Below are positions 16,551 through 24,657 of a stretch of 64,000 nucleotides of DNA, piece after piece. Origin of the DNA: Sulfitobacter sp. W027 (GTDB taxonomy: Bacteria; Pseudomonadota; Alphaproteobacteria; Rhodobacterales; Rhodobacteraceae); assembly GCF_025143985.1 (NCBI RefSeq), contig NZ_CP083564.1, positions 2,697,001 through 2,761,000 of the forward strand, written 5' to 3'. The notes under the pieces were generated by a model. The model saw nothing but the letters and a program-made list of their open reading frames with translations, did not search any database and was not told where the DNA came from. The position numbers and the translations under genes are program-made. Each line of letters opens with the position of its first letter. Position 1 is the first letter of the stretch.

Positions 16551-16843
16551 CAGTGGTTCATCCCCTGCATATCCATCCCTTGCATAGGTGCCTGTTCAGC
16601 GTTCAATCGTCGCCAATCGAGCGGCTCCACCACGCCGCGCCGACGGTAACCTGCAAAGGGTTGCTCTTCGGCGGTCGTGGCACTGCCGCGCGTGCTGTTG
16701 TCAGCGGCGGTCATCGCGGCGACTTCGGGCAGAGGCGTGGGCTGCTGCACATAGGCGGCAGTGATGTCGGGAAACGGGGGGAGCGACGTGGCGCAAGCCC
16801 CGAGGGTCAGGGATATCGCCCCTGCAATCAGTGGTAATTTCAT
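16550..16843 (-). CDS. Small lipoprotein with Met-rich C-terminus
   Basis: A 97-residue lipoprotein: lipobox LTLGAC with C17, a Pro/Ala-rich middle, GYRRRGVVEPLDWRRLNAEQ and a copper-friendly tail MQGMDMQGMNH. The frame reaches upstream to 16900, but ATG 16843 places the signal correctly. It overlaps the start of the TolC-like gene by one base. Such Met-rich lipoproteins are found beside copper oxidase/TolC genes and probably bind Cu(I) at the outer membrane; direct function unproven. Confidence 0.75.
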   Translation of the reverse strand: MKLPLIAGAISLTLGACATSLPPFPDITAAYVQQPTPLPEVAAMTAADNSTRGSATTAEEQPFAGYRRRGVVEPLDWRRLNAEQAPMQGMDMQGMNH

Positions 16844-16925
16844 TGGTTTTTTGCCTGAGAATGAGGTGATCTTACCCGCAGCCAGCGGCGACGGATGCAA
16901 AGGCCGTTAGTCGGCCGGGATCAAC

Positions 16926-17306
16926 TCAGGCTCGAGGCGGGCGCAATTGGCCAGCGGGTTGGCCAGAGGCGACAGAATGGGACACGCTGGTGTATTCAAC
17001 GGATCGCACACCAGTCACTTTTGCATCCTGTGAGGTGGTCAGCGCCGCCGTCAAGCAGATACCACCACAGCAAGGCTCGCCTTCAAAACTGTCTGGTATT
17101 TCTGGCTGGTCCGGCATGGCCGCCGCGTCCTGGTGCGGCTCGGACGCGGTGGCCATCAGATGGCCCGCGTGATGCGCCGCCTGCGCGCTGTCATGCATCC
17201 CGTTTTCGGCATGAACCGACGAGGGCGGCAGCAGCAACAGACCACAGGCCAAAACCACGCCGAGAAGGACGCGACAGAGGTTGGATATGTTTGCCAGAGC
17301 ACGCAT
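16926..17306 (-). CDS. Secreted Cys/His-rich protein of the copper island
   Basis: A 126-residue protein with a signal peptide (hydrophobic residues 12-27, cleavage near VHA). The mature part has a His-rich stretch (AQAAHHAGH) and the cysteine group CCGGIC at 79-84. It is not a family I can name firmly, but the arrangement recurs in the protein at 55894-56241, which also sits by metal genes. Metal binding in the periplasm is likely. It lies between csoR and the small lipoprotein on the same strand. Confidence 0.65.
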   Translation of the reverse strand: MRALANISNLCRVLLGVVLACGLLLLPPSSVHAENGMHDSAQAAHHAGHLMATASEPHQDAAAMPDQPEIPDSFEGEPCCGGICLTAALTTSQDAKVTGVRSVEYTSVSHSVASGQPAGQLRPPRA

Positions 17307-17486
17307 AGGTGTTAGCAGTGTCGTAAGTCGCAGAGCCTGTCAACGCGTCCAGCGCTGGAAGGATTGCGGTCTTCTGGCGGAAACCGGCCTAATGTGCGGG
17401 GCAGCGGTTTGGCGTTTTAACCCAAAGAGGAGGCCAGAGGCGCTGGCTAAGGTGCCAAAGCGCGATGGGCATTCGGTCCGAAACGC

Positions 17487-17759
17487 CTACTTCGACGCCT
17501 TTTGCAAAAGACCGATTAGCTCGTCAAACTTGGCGCGTTGTTCTTCCGGGTTACCGCTGGCAATCGCAGCCTCGACGCAATGCTGGGCGTGGTTCTCCAG
17601 CACAAGCTTTTCGACGCCTAGAACGGCGGATCGGATGGCCGCAGTCTGAGCTAAGATGTCCATGCAGTAGCGGTCGGCCTCAACCATTTTTGCGATGCCG
17701 CGCACTTGTCCTTCGAGCCGTGATAGGCGGTCCAGCGTCTTTTCCTTGTTAGCCTTCAT
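17487..17759 (-). CDS. csoR: CsoR/FrmR-family copper-sensing repressor
   Basis: A 90-residue all-helical repressor. The Cu(I) ligand set of CsoR proteins is present with exact spacing: C32, H57 and C61 (C-x24-H-x3-C). The N-terminus contains RLSRLEGQVRGI, the DNA-binding face. ATG 17759 is used because the upstream extension of the frame runs through the operator. Without copper it would repress both its own operon and the divergent DUF305 gene; copper loading releases DNA. A palindrome fitting this role lies in the gap. Confidence 0.88.
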   Translation of the reverse strand: MKANKEKTLDRLSRLEGQVRGIAKMVEADRYCMDILAQTAAIRSAVLGVEKLVLENHAQHCVEAAIASGNPEEQRAKFDELIGLLQKASK

Positions 17760-17800
17760 GAGGCGTCGCTCCAGTAGAGATTTGTTGCCAATCGTAAAAT

Positions 17801-17817
17801 ATACCCCACATGGGTAT
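17801..17817. promoter_or_regulatory. Putative CsoR operator
   Basis: ATACCCCACATGGGTAT is a perfect inverted repeat of 6-base arms (ATACCC/GGGTAT) with a 5-base centre, lying in the 98-base gap between csoR and the divergent DUF305 gene. CsoR sites characteristically carry such TACCC...GGGTA dyads, so this is a good candidate shared operator. Confidence 0.75.
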
Positions 17818-17857
17818 AAAACGAAGGCACACATTGGCAAATTAGGAGGACAATACA

Positions 17858-18376
17858 ATGGATTCAAAGAATAAGCACGACGATAGCACAGGCAGCGGCT
17901 ATGGTCGGTTCTTCGCGATGATCGGCACCTCAACGGTCGTGATGTATGGCCTGATGTATCTTAACACTTATGCCCTTGACCATGTCTTCTTCTCGCAGAC
18001 GCGGATGTGGATGGCGCTCTATATGGGCGGGGTGATGGCAATCATCATGCTCGCCTTCATGCTCGGCATGTATTCCAATCGAAAAATGAATCTTGCGATT
18101 TTCGCCGGAGCCGCCATCGCCTTTGCGGCTGGCCTATACCTGGTCCGTTCGCAAGATACGGTGGGCGACACGGCCTGGATGAAAGCCATGATCCCGCACC
18201 ATTCCATCGCGATCCTGACCAGCGAACGCGCAAATCTGTCCGATCCGCGCGTGCGCGAGTTGGCCGACGCGATCATCAAGGCACAGCGCAGCGAGATTGA
18301 AGAGATGAAGCTCTATATCGAAGACATCGAAGCCAACGGGGATGCAGCGCCTGGCACGCCCCGCACCAAACCCTAA
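17858..18376 (+). CDS. DUF305-domain membrane protein
   Basis: A 172-residue protein with a short charged N-terminus, three membrane helices (about 20-38, 50-68, 74-94) and a C-terminal DUF305 segment: WMKAMIPHHSIAILTSER with the paired His of the ferritin-like fold, and LADAIIKAQRSEIEEMK. It is divergent from csoR across the predicted operator. DUF305 proteins are frequent in copper and heavy-metal islands and probably bind metal on the periplasmic side; the mechanism is unknown. Confidence 0.82.
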   Translation: MDSKNKHDDSTGSGYGRFFAMIGTSTVVMYGLMYLNTYALDHVFFSQTRMWMALYMGGVMAIIMLAFMLGMYSNRKMNLAIFAGAAIAFAAGLYLVRSQDTVGDTAWMKAMIPHHSIAILTSERANLSDPRVRELADAIIKAQRSEIEEMKLYIEDIEANGDAAPGTPRTKP

Positions 18377-18392
18377 GATCAAGGAGCATATC

Positions 18393-18594
18393 ATGCCCAG
18401 AGACACCCGTGATGTGGCCGACGTAACATCTGACCCGGCGACCGCAGCGACCGGAAAAACCGCCCTGCTCTACCGCATGGCCCTGCCAAACCACCTGTGC
18501 CCGGCGGGGCAGAAGGCGCGATGGCTTTTGGAGCGCAAAGGCTACGAGGTCGATGACCGCTTGTTCCGCGCGCGGTCCGAGGTGGACGCATTCA
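18393..18594 (+). pseudogene. Glutaredoxin-family gene, 3'-truncated
   Basis: Begins at ATG 18393, 16 bases after the DUF305 gene. The first 67 residues look like a glutaredoxin-like protein (TALLYRMALPNHLCPAGQKA then RWLLERKGYEVDDRLF). After residue 67 (near base 18594) the similarity stops and the frame runs on into antisense DNA of another gene until a stop at 18758. Thus the C-terminal half, including the cis-Pro region, is missing. The residue pair NHLCPAG has one Cys only, so it would be monothiol. Confidence 0.65.
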
Positions 18595-18770
18595 TCGTGT
18601 CCCCAAACAACAACCATCCCAATGAGGGTGGAGGTCTCGCGCAGGGCAGCGACAAGGGCAAAGGGCAAAGGGCGCGACTGTCATCGCCCAAACAGCGATT
18701 GTGTAGGCAGCAAAACTGGCCGCCGCCGCCACCAGCCCGACAGTGGAGTTTGCTTTGACAAATCTGCAAA
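18595..18770 (-). pseudogene. Fragment of an EamA/DMT-family transporter, frameshifted
   Basis: On the minus strand the sequence encodes STVGLVAAAASFAAYTIAVW and AMTVAPFAL, then, after a one-base shift near 18660, VAALRETSTLIGMVV. VAALRET is a hallmark of EamA-domain drug/metabolite transporters. Only about 55 residues remain; the fragment is cut by the glutaredoxin junction at one end. Confidence 0.6.
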
Positions 18771-18818
18771 AAGTCTTGTGCATCGCCGACCGAAGTGCCG
18801 CAGAGTTAGATTTGGAGT

Positions 18819-19004
18819 TCAGTCCGACATTAAACCAAAACTTAATTTTCGCCTACGTTTTGTACTCTCAACCAAACGCCGAACGCGCTCAGGATCATGA
18901 GGTCGATCCCGTCCGCTCGTACGGATGATTTTTCGAACATACCAAAGGCCGCAGAGTGCAATAGCGACACTCCCAGCCGATATCATTATCTCGAATAGGT
19001 CCAT
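18819..19004 (-). CDS. Possible small single-helix membrane protein
   Basis: A 61-residue frame from ATG 19004: one hydrophobic helix (about residues 5-22) and then a basic cytoplasmic tail (RRLVESTKRRRKLSFGLMSD). There is no recognisable family, and it lies between two gene wrecks, so it may be a fragment. Confidence 0.3.
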   Translation of the reverse strand: MDLFEIMISAGSVAIALCGLWYVRKIIRTSGRDRPHDPERVRRLVESTKRRRKLSFGLMSD

Positions 19005-19104
19005 TTGCGCAGTCCTCTCGCCAGGTCGCAATAAATCATCATATTAGATTTCCGGCCAGATCGACATGAACCCAAATCTTCTTCATGTCGATCTATCAAA
19101 ACCA

Positions 19105-19790
19105 AAAATCATTGACCTGCTCCCCACTGGTCCCTCACTCATAACGAGAGTTTGCAGGTTTGGTTTTGATAGTTGGGGGTTCCGGATTGGGCAAGCGCGG
19201 CAGGCGCGGAGCTCTCAAATTGCTCAAGCGCCTGCCGCGCTTGCTTTGGCGTCTGGTTTCCGCGCGATGAGTGTGGCCTGACGGTGTTGTAGTCGTAGCG
19301 CCAGAGGGCCAGCTTCCGCCGCGCATCATCCAAAGTGTCGAAGATCTCCTCATTCAGAAGTTCATCGCGCAGGCTGCCGTTGAATGACTCGATGAAGGCG
19401 TTCTGCTGCGGCCTGCCGGGATCGATGTAATGCCATAGAATGGCGTTCTGGTCGGCCCATCGCAGGATGGCCCTACTGGTGAACTCGGTCCCGTTGTCGC
19501 TGACAATACAAGCGGGTTTTCCGTAGATCCGCACCAGCGCGTCCAGTTCCCGAGCGACACGCGCGCCGGAGATGCTGGTGTCTGCAATTAGGCCCAAGTT
19601 CTCGCGGCTGCAGTCGTCGATCACCGCCAGAATACGGAACTTACGTGAAGCCCCGAAGCTGTCGGAGAGAAAGTCCAGCGTCCACCGTGCATTGGGGCGC
19701 ACCGCCTGCGGCATAGGAGTGCGCGTGCCTTGGGCCCGCTTGCGACCACGTCTCCGCTTCACTGAAAGCCCTTCCTCACGGTAATGTAAC
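19105..19790 (-). mobile_element. Truncated IS3-family element (second copy)
   Basis: The right end at about 19108 reads GACCTGCTCCCCACTGGTCC, similar to the other IS3 end at 10591. Most of OrfB is intact, but the element is cut at about 19790, where IS66 sequence begins directly. OrfA and the left end are gone. Confidence 0.75.
19139..19762 (-). pseudogene. IS3 transposase OrfB, N-terminally truncated
   Basis: Over 207 residues with the full DDE core: [12 protein letters not shown] (first Asp), [14 protein letters not shown] (second Asp) and [20 protein letters not shown] (Glu), ending [20 protein letters not shown]. The frame continues upstream as HYREEGLSV to the junction at about 19790, so a GTG at 19762 is only the first start left inside the gene. 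Without OrfA and one terminus it cannot move itself. Confidence 0.8.
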
Positions 19791-19791
19791 C

Positions 19792-20043
19792 CGCCAACAG
19801 CTTTATGCCTGGCGACATGATCTGAAGAAGAAAGGGCTTTGGTCTCCAGACGATGGAGCGCTCTTTATTCCTTTGGATGTTGCGCCTGATCCTTGCGTTC
19901 CTGCCATCTCTGATCTGGCACCCAGCCTATCAGAGCCCCCACCAGTAGAATTGCGTTTGCGCAGTGGGCGCTGCCTCCGCTTTGACAGCACAATGGACCC
20001 GGGCGCGCTTACGCAGTTGATCCGTGCGGTGGAGGCGGCATGA
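19792..20043 (+). pseudogene. IS66 TnpA, C-terminal fragment
   Basis: The frame [20 protein letters not shown] and onward to TQLIRAVEAA* is the end of an IS66 orf1 protein. QQLYAWR is the recognition helix of its helix-turn-helix; the residues before it are lost at the IS3 junction. The stop overlaps the tnpB start (ATGA). Confidence 0.7.
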
Positions 20044-20388
20044 TCGGTCCTGGGACTGGCGTTCGTGTGTATTTCGCTTGCGGTGTCACGGATATGAGGG
20101 AGGGGCATCGCGGGCCTGTCGGCGCTGACGCAGGACGTTTTGCGCCAGAAGCCGACCAGTGGCGCAGTGTTTGCCTTCCGCGGGCGCAGGGGTGATCGGA
20201 TCAAGCTACTGTTCTGGGATGGTCAGGGCTTTTGCCTCTATTACAAAGTGCTTGAACGGGGCCGCTTTACTTGGCCAAACGGGACAGAGGGTGCGACACG
20301 ACTGACATCGGCGCAGTTGGCTATGTTGTGGGAAGGCATGGATTGGCGGAGGCCGGACTGGGGCGCACCACCGGCTCGCGTCGGGTGA
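20040..20388 (+). pseudogene. IS66 TnpB, frameshifted
   Basis: Starts MIGPGTGVRVYFACGVTDMR, as in IS66 orf2 proteins, then an extra base near 20100 moves the frame. The rest is found in the +1 frame: TSGAVFAFRGRRGDRIKLLF, WDGQGFCLYYKVLERGRFTW, to the end at 20388. Confidence 0.75.
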
Positions 20389-20450
20389 ATTACACGTCTG
20401 ATTAGCTTTGTTTTTATGGTGCCAAGACACTGGGTATGGTAGTTTTATCC

Positions 20451-22062
20451 ATGTCCATTGATACGCAAAACCTCCCTGATGACCCTACCGTTTTGAAGGC
20501 GATGATCGCTGCTTTGCAAGCTGAGAATGCCAAGATATCGGCTACTTTACGGGTCCATGACTAGCTGGTTCAGGCGTTGCGCTTGCGGATTGCCAAGTTG
20601 CAGAAACTGGCCTTTGGCGATCTTCGGAAAAGATCGAACGTGAAATTGAGCAGCTGGAACTGGCACTGGAAGACCTGCTTGTAGCTGTTGCCGAAGGGGA
20701 CGATGGCCTCATCGACGAAGGGCATGATGAACCATCACCAGACACTGCCGATGCGCCCGCTTTGCGCCGTCGGCCACGTGTCTCAGATGAGACCCGCGCG
20801 AACGCCGCGAACTGGACCCCGCTAGCTGCTGCCCGGACTGTGGCGGTGATCTGCGCGTAGCGGGTGAGGATGTCAGCGAACTGCTGGATATGATCGCTGC
20901 GCAGATGAAGGTCATCCAGATCGCGCGTATCAAGAAATCCTGTCGTCGTTGTGAGAAGATGGTTCTGGAACCAGCACCCAGTCGTCCGATCCCCGGCAGC
21001 ATGGCAGGGCCAAACCTGCTGGCGCATGTGCTGGTGTCGAAGTTCGATGATCTCCTGCCTTTGTATCGCCAGCACGAGATCTTTGCGCGTATGGGGGCCG
21101 ACATTCCCGAAAGCACGCTGGTCGGCTGGTGCGGACGCTCCATGAAGACCTTGTCGCCGCTGATTGAACGGATTGAGGCTGACATCATGGGCAGCGACCT
21201 GCTGCACGCAGATGACACACCGATCCGGGTGCTGGACCGCTCAAAGCGTGACAAGGGTCTTGGCAAAGGGGTCAAGCAAGGCCGGACCCGGGCCTATGTG
21301 CGCGACTAACGGCCTTGGGCAGGGGCATCACCACCCGGTGCAGTCTATCGATTCGCACCGAACTGGAAGGAAGAGAACGTCCTGAGCCATCTGGCCAACG
21401 TCCGCGGTATTCTACAAGCTGACGGTTACAAAGGCTATGGCAAGCTTTGCGTGCCTGATAATGATGGCAGGCAGCGTTTGCGGGAGGCTGCCTGCTGGGC
21501 TCACCTGCGGCGCGACTTCCACGACTTCTGGACATCAACCAAGTCCGAGCTCGCCCGCGAGGCGCTCGCCCGGATCGGAAAGCTCTATGATATCGAGCGT
21601 GACATTAACGGCCAGCCTGCGAACGCGCGACATGTGGCGCGTCAAAAGCTGAGCCAACCCAAGGTAACGGCTTTCTTTGCTTGGTCAGAAGAGCAACTCC
21701 TACGCATTCCGGGCAAGAGTGATTTGGCTAAAGCGTTTTGGTATGGCCTGAGCCGTCGAGACGCCTTCAGCCTGTTCCTAACCGACGGACGTGTAGCATT
21801 AGACAACAATCCCGCCGAGCGGGCCCTGCGCCCAATTGGAATAGGACGGAAAAACTGGCTCTTCGCGGGGGCCGACACAGGCGCAGAAACTCTCTCCCGC
21901 GCCATGACCATCATCGAAACCGCCAAACTGAACGGCCTTGATCCGCAGGCATATCTTGCCGACGTCCTCGACCGCATCCACGATCACAAGATCAACCGAC
22001 TGGACGAGTTGCTGCCTTGGAACTGGACACCAGCCGATGCCGAGAACAGTCAAGCTGCATAA
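20451..22062 (+). pseudogene. IS66 transposase TnpC, multiply disrupted
   Basis: Begins MSIDTQNLPDDPTVLKAMIA; a TAG follows at about codon 38, there is a shift near 20620 and another near 20815, then a good stretch (20890-21309) with CRRCEKMVLEPAPSRPIPGS and DLLHADDTPIRVLD (first Asp), a further shift near 21310, and finally 21451-22062 with the C-terminal DDE part including RVALDNNPAERALRPIGIGR (Glu). Clearly non-functional. Confidence 0.8.
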
Positions 22063-22518
22063 GCTGCGGTATCAATGGTTCGGTTACGATGAATATGAGA
22101 TTGATCTGATCAAGTCGGAATGCACCTTTTTCGTGACCACCTTAGAAGTCGGCGTGCGCAAAACTAATAGTTCACCATAGCAACCCTAAAGCAACCTAAC
22201 GATTAAAGTTACCACAAGTTACTTCGATCTCGCGTAACTTCTCTTAAGTTATTAGGAACTCGATATTTGAGGCTACTCAGTCAGTTTTCATAGGGGTAGG
22301 TAGCGAACGGCCCATTGCGGCCATTGAACCAGCCTTCCAATGCCGCAGCGCGGCTTCCCCAGACCGGCCGTTCGTGCATCGTGCAGCAATTTCGGCGACT
22401 GAGAGACCGCAGCGCGGACAAAAACTGACCTTGGCCTTCCAAATGCCAAGGTATGCTTTGAGGAACTCAGGCGCGGATGTGCGGCCTTCAAGACGTGGGA
22501 AGGCTATACCATCCCAGT
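22063..22518. other. Gap with AGTTAC repeats and a doubtful minus-strand frame
   Basis: Downstream of the IS66 remnant the DNA becomes AT-rich. At 22206-22251 the heptamer AAGTTAC occurs twice, then GTAACTT, then AAGTTAT, giving an inverted pair around 11 bases. A frame on the minus strand (22522-22277, TTG start overlapping the reductase stop) encodes 81 residues with CPRCGLSVAEIAARCTNGRS but no known family; it may be a remnant. No RNA gene is seen. Confidence 0.4.
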
Positions 22519-23877
22519 TCAAATAAGTGATCCTAAATCAGATCCAACGCTGGGATAGACCGCTGTCATCGACTTGAGCTGTTTTGCAGTCAGGCCCATT
22601 TTGATCGCCAGCCCAAAAAAGTTGATCAACTCGCCATATTCCGGTCCAAAAAGGTGTGCGCCCAAGATCTTACCGTTCGACTTGTCGACTAAAACCTTCG
22701 CAGCCGCAGAGGTTTCACCAATCCGGTAGTTCGAATACCAGCCGCCAGTATCAGTGAATCGGACGTCGACATCGTGACCGGCCTCTTTGGCCTCGGCCTC
22801 TAACATGCCGACGCGGGCAAGTTCGGGCACCGTAAACACTGCCGTTGGAATGCCCGAATAGTCCGGCACGATCTTCTGCTCCTTGAGCATGTTCGATGCG
22901 GCGACCTTGCCCTCGATTACGGCAACGGGCGTCAGCGGCATGCCCTTCGTGTCGGCGGAATCTCCGGCGGCAAACACGGCGTCGTTCGTCGTACTTTGCA
23001 GATGCGGGGCCACGACAATGCCCTTCTCTCCATAAGCGACATCAGCGGCCTCAAGGTTCAGATCGGCAAGGGCTGCGATGCGACCCGCGCCATGCACGAC
23101 CAGATCGGTCTCAATGGTCGTCGTCTTGTCGCCTGTTTTCACTTCAACGGCAAAGCCCGCATCAGATGCTGTGATCGAGACGATCTCGGTTTCGCGCCGC
23201 AAGTCCACACCAACAGCGGCACTGCGCGCGATGAGCATCTCGACCAGATCGGGGTCAAAAGCGCTCAGCGGGCGGGCCCCGCGATCTATGATGATAGGCT
23301 CGGCCCCAGCACGTGCGGCGATATGTGCAAACTCAAAAGATACGAACCCACCCCCGACAAACAAGATACGCTTGGGCAAGGTTTCGAGGTTCAAAAAATC
23401 CGTGCTGTCGATCATCAAATCGGCACCGGTGAAGCTAACCGGTCTCGGAATCGCACCAGCGGCGATAAGGAAACGTTTTGACTGATAGCGCTGCCCGTCA
23501 ACTTCGAGCGTGTTGGCACCGGTAAACCGCGCAGCACCGTACAATGTTTCGACACCGTTTCCGGTCAGACCCTTTTCCATCTTATCTGGAACTGGATCGG
23601 TAAAGCCGCGCTTGTGGGCCATCAGATCCAACCAGTTGATCTTCAGCCCGCTGGGATCGATCCCTTTGCCCTCCATAAGCCGCGCGGCATCGACGATTTC
23701 AGCGCCGCGCCGCAAGATTTTCTTGGGATCACAGCCTCGCAAAGCGCAGGTGCCGCCGTAGGGCAACGCATCAACGATAGCCACACGCCAGCCTGCCGCG
23801 CCGCATTTATTCGCGGCCGCGACGCCAGCCATGCCTGCGCCGATGACGATCAAGTCGTATTTATCTGAATTATTCAT
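22519..23877 (-). CDS. Mercuric-reductase-like pyridine nucleotide-disulfide oxidoreductase
   Basis: A 452-residue FAD/NAD(P) disulfide reductase: FAD site VIGAGMAGVAAA (11-22), redox pair C44/C49 in GGTCALRGCDPKK, second Rossmann motif ILFVGGGFVSFEFA, AAGDSAD in the second FAD site and a C-terminal dimerisation domain. It lacks the C-terminal Cys pair of MerA and the HPT/His-Glu end typical of glutathione reductase (ends TAVYPSVGSDLGSLI). It is the last gene of the mercury operon, about 56 bases after merB. It may regenerate a low-molecular-weight thiol or reduce an organomercurial product; substrate unknown. Confidence 0.82.
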   Translation of the reverse strand: MNNSDKYDLIVIGAGMAGVAAANKCGAAGWRVAIVDALPYGGTCALRGCDPKKILRRGAEIVDAARLMEGKGIDPSGLKINWLDLMAHKRGFTDPVPDKMEKGLTGNGVETLYGAARFTGANTLEVDGQRYQSKRFLIAAGAIPRPVSFTGADLMIDSTDFLNLETLPKRILFVGGGFVSFEFAHIAARAGAEPIIIDRGARPLSAFDPDLVEMLIARSAAVGVDLRRETEIVSITASDAGFAVEVKTGDKTTTIETDLVVHGAGRIAALADLNLEAADVAYGEKGIVVAPHLQSTTNDAVFAAGDSADTKGMPLTPVAVIEGKVAASNMLKEQKIVPDYSGIPTAVFTVPELARVGMLEAEAKEAGHDVDVRFTDTGGWYSNYRIGETSAAAKVLVDKSNGKILGAHLFGPEYGELINFFGLAIKMGLTAKQLKSMTAVYPSVGSDLGSLI

Positions 23878-23933
23878 GGTTAGTCTCTTTCGCTAAAGGG
23901 CATCTCAAGTGTTTGCGCAACACGACAGGCATC

Positions 23934-24644
23934 TTATTCCCTTGGCTGCAGGATCGGCTTAGCATCTCTTGCCATGAACGGTCGGAATGTCGCTGAGCCC
24001 GCTTGCAGCGCCTGTGCCGCACTGAACGAAAAGCCATTGGTGTCGCCACTCTGTTGGCCCCGCCAGCTCTCAAGGTGAGCTTCACTGCAAAACCCGATCA
24101 TTGACTGACACTGACTGGAGGCTGCACATCCGCCATCCTCAACTATACCCGCCCATATCCGTGCATCCTTCGGTTCGACCTCCAACAGGGTCAGCCCCTG
24201 ATCCCCGATCTTGACTGAAACGGAATCGCCGCACGCGCCGCAGTCGAACCGTACCTCCCCCGGAAGGCCCACCATCGCAGATGCGCCAAACGCATCGATC
24301 GCGCAGACCGTATGATTGGTTATGCCGGCTATTGTCACACTATGCGGCATGTCACTGTTGGAGAAAGGATAGGCGTGCTGGATGGTTTCACCGTCCATGA
24401 CGATCAGATCCCGCGCCTCAAGGTCGTCAAGCAACGCCTTATCTTGCGGGTCAACCTTTGGCGGTTGGCCGTGGTTCAAAAATGCCTTCAAGATCGCCAG
24501 ATGCAGGTCACGTGCTGGCACGGACATTGTGTCCCATTGCTTGCGTGCGCGCCATTCGGTCAGCAACTGCGGCAGGGCATTCGCAACATCGGGATCGGTC
24601 ACGACTGACATATCCAAGCTCATTGTGTGAGGATCATTGGTCAT
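23934..24644 (-). CDS. merB: Organomercurial (alkylmercury) lyase
   Basis: A 236-residue MerB. The catalytic Cys-x2-Asp of the family is C114/D117 in TVCAIDAFGAS, and C179 in SSQCQSMIGF aligns with the second catalytic Cys, giving the needed C-D-C trio that cleaves the carbon-mercury bond by protonolysis. An additional pair C135/C138 (DCGACGD) is present. The start ATG 24644 fits the family; a longer frame reaches 24668. It follows merA by 13 bases and supplies Hg(II) to it. Confidence 0.88.
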   Translation of the reverse strand: MTNDPHTMSLDMSVVTDPDVANALPQLLTEWRARKQWDTMSVPARDLHLAILKAFLNHGQPPKVDPQDKALLDDLEARDLIVMDGETIQHAYPFSNSDMPHSVTIAGITNHTVCAIDAFGASAMVGLPGEVRFDCGACGDSVSVKIGDQGLTLLEVEPKDARIWAGIVEDGGCAASSQCQSMIGFCSEAHLESWRGQQSGDTNGFSFSAAQALQAGSATFRPFMARDAKPILQPRE

Positions 24645-24657
24645 AACTTTTTGTCCT

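Larger units (their letters stand above)
19792..22062 (+). mobile_element. Degenerate IS66-family element, left end missing
   Basis: In order on the plus strand: the last 83 codons of tnpA, a frameshifted tnpB and a tnpC with several stops and shifts. The left end and most of tnpA are missing at the junction with the IS3 remnant, and no CGCTTAC-type right end is seen after 22062. It is inactive. Confidence 0.8.
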
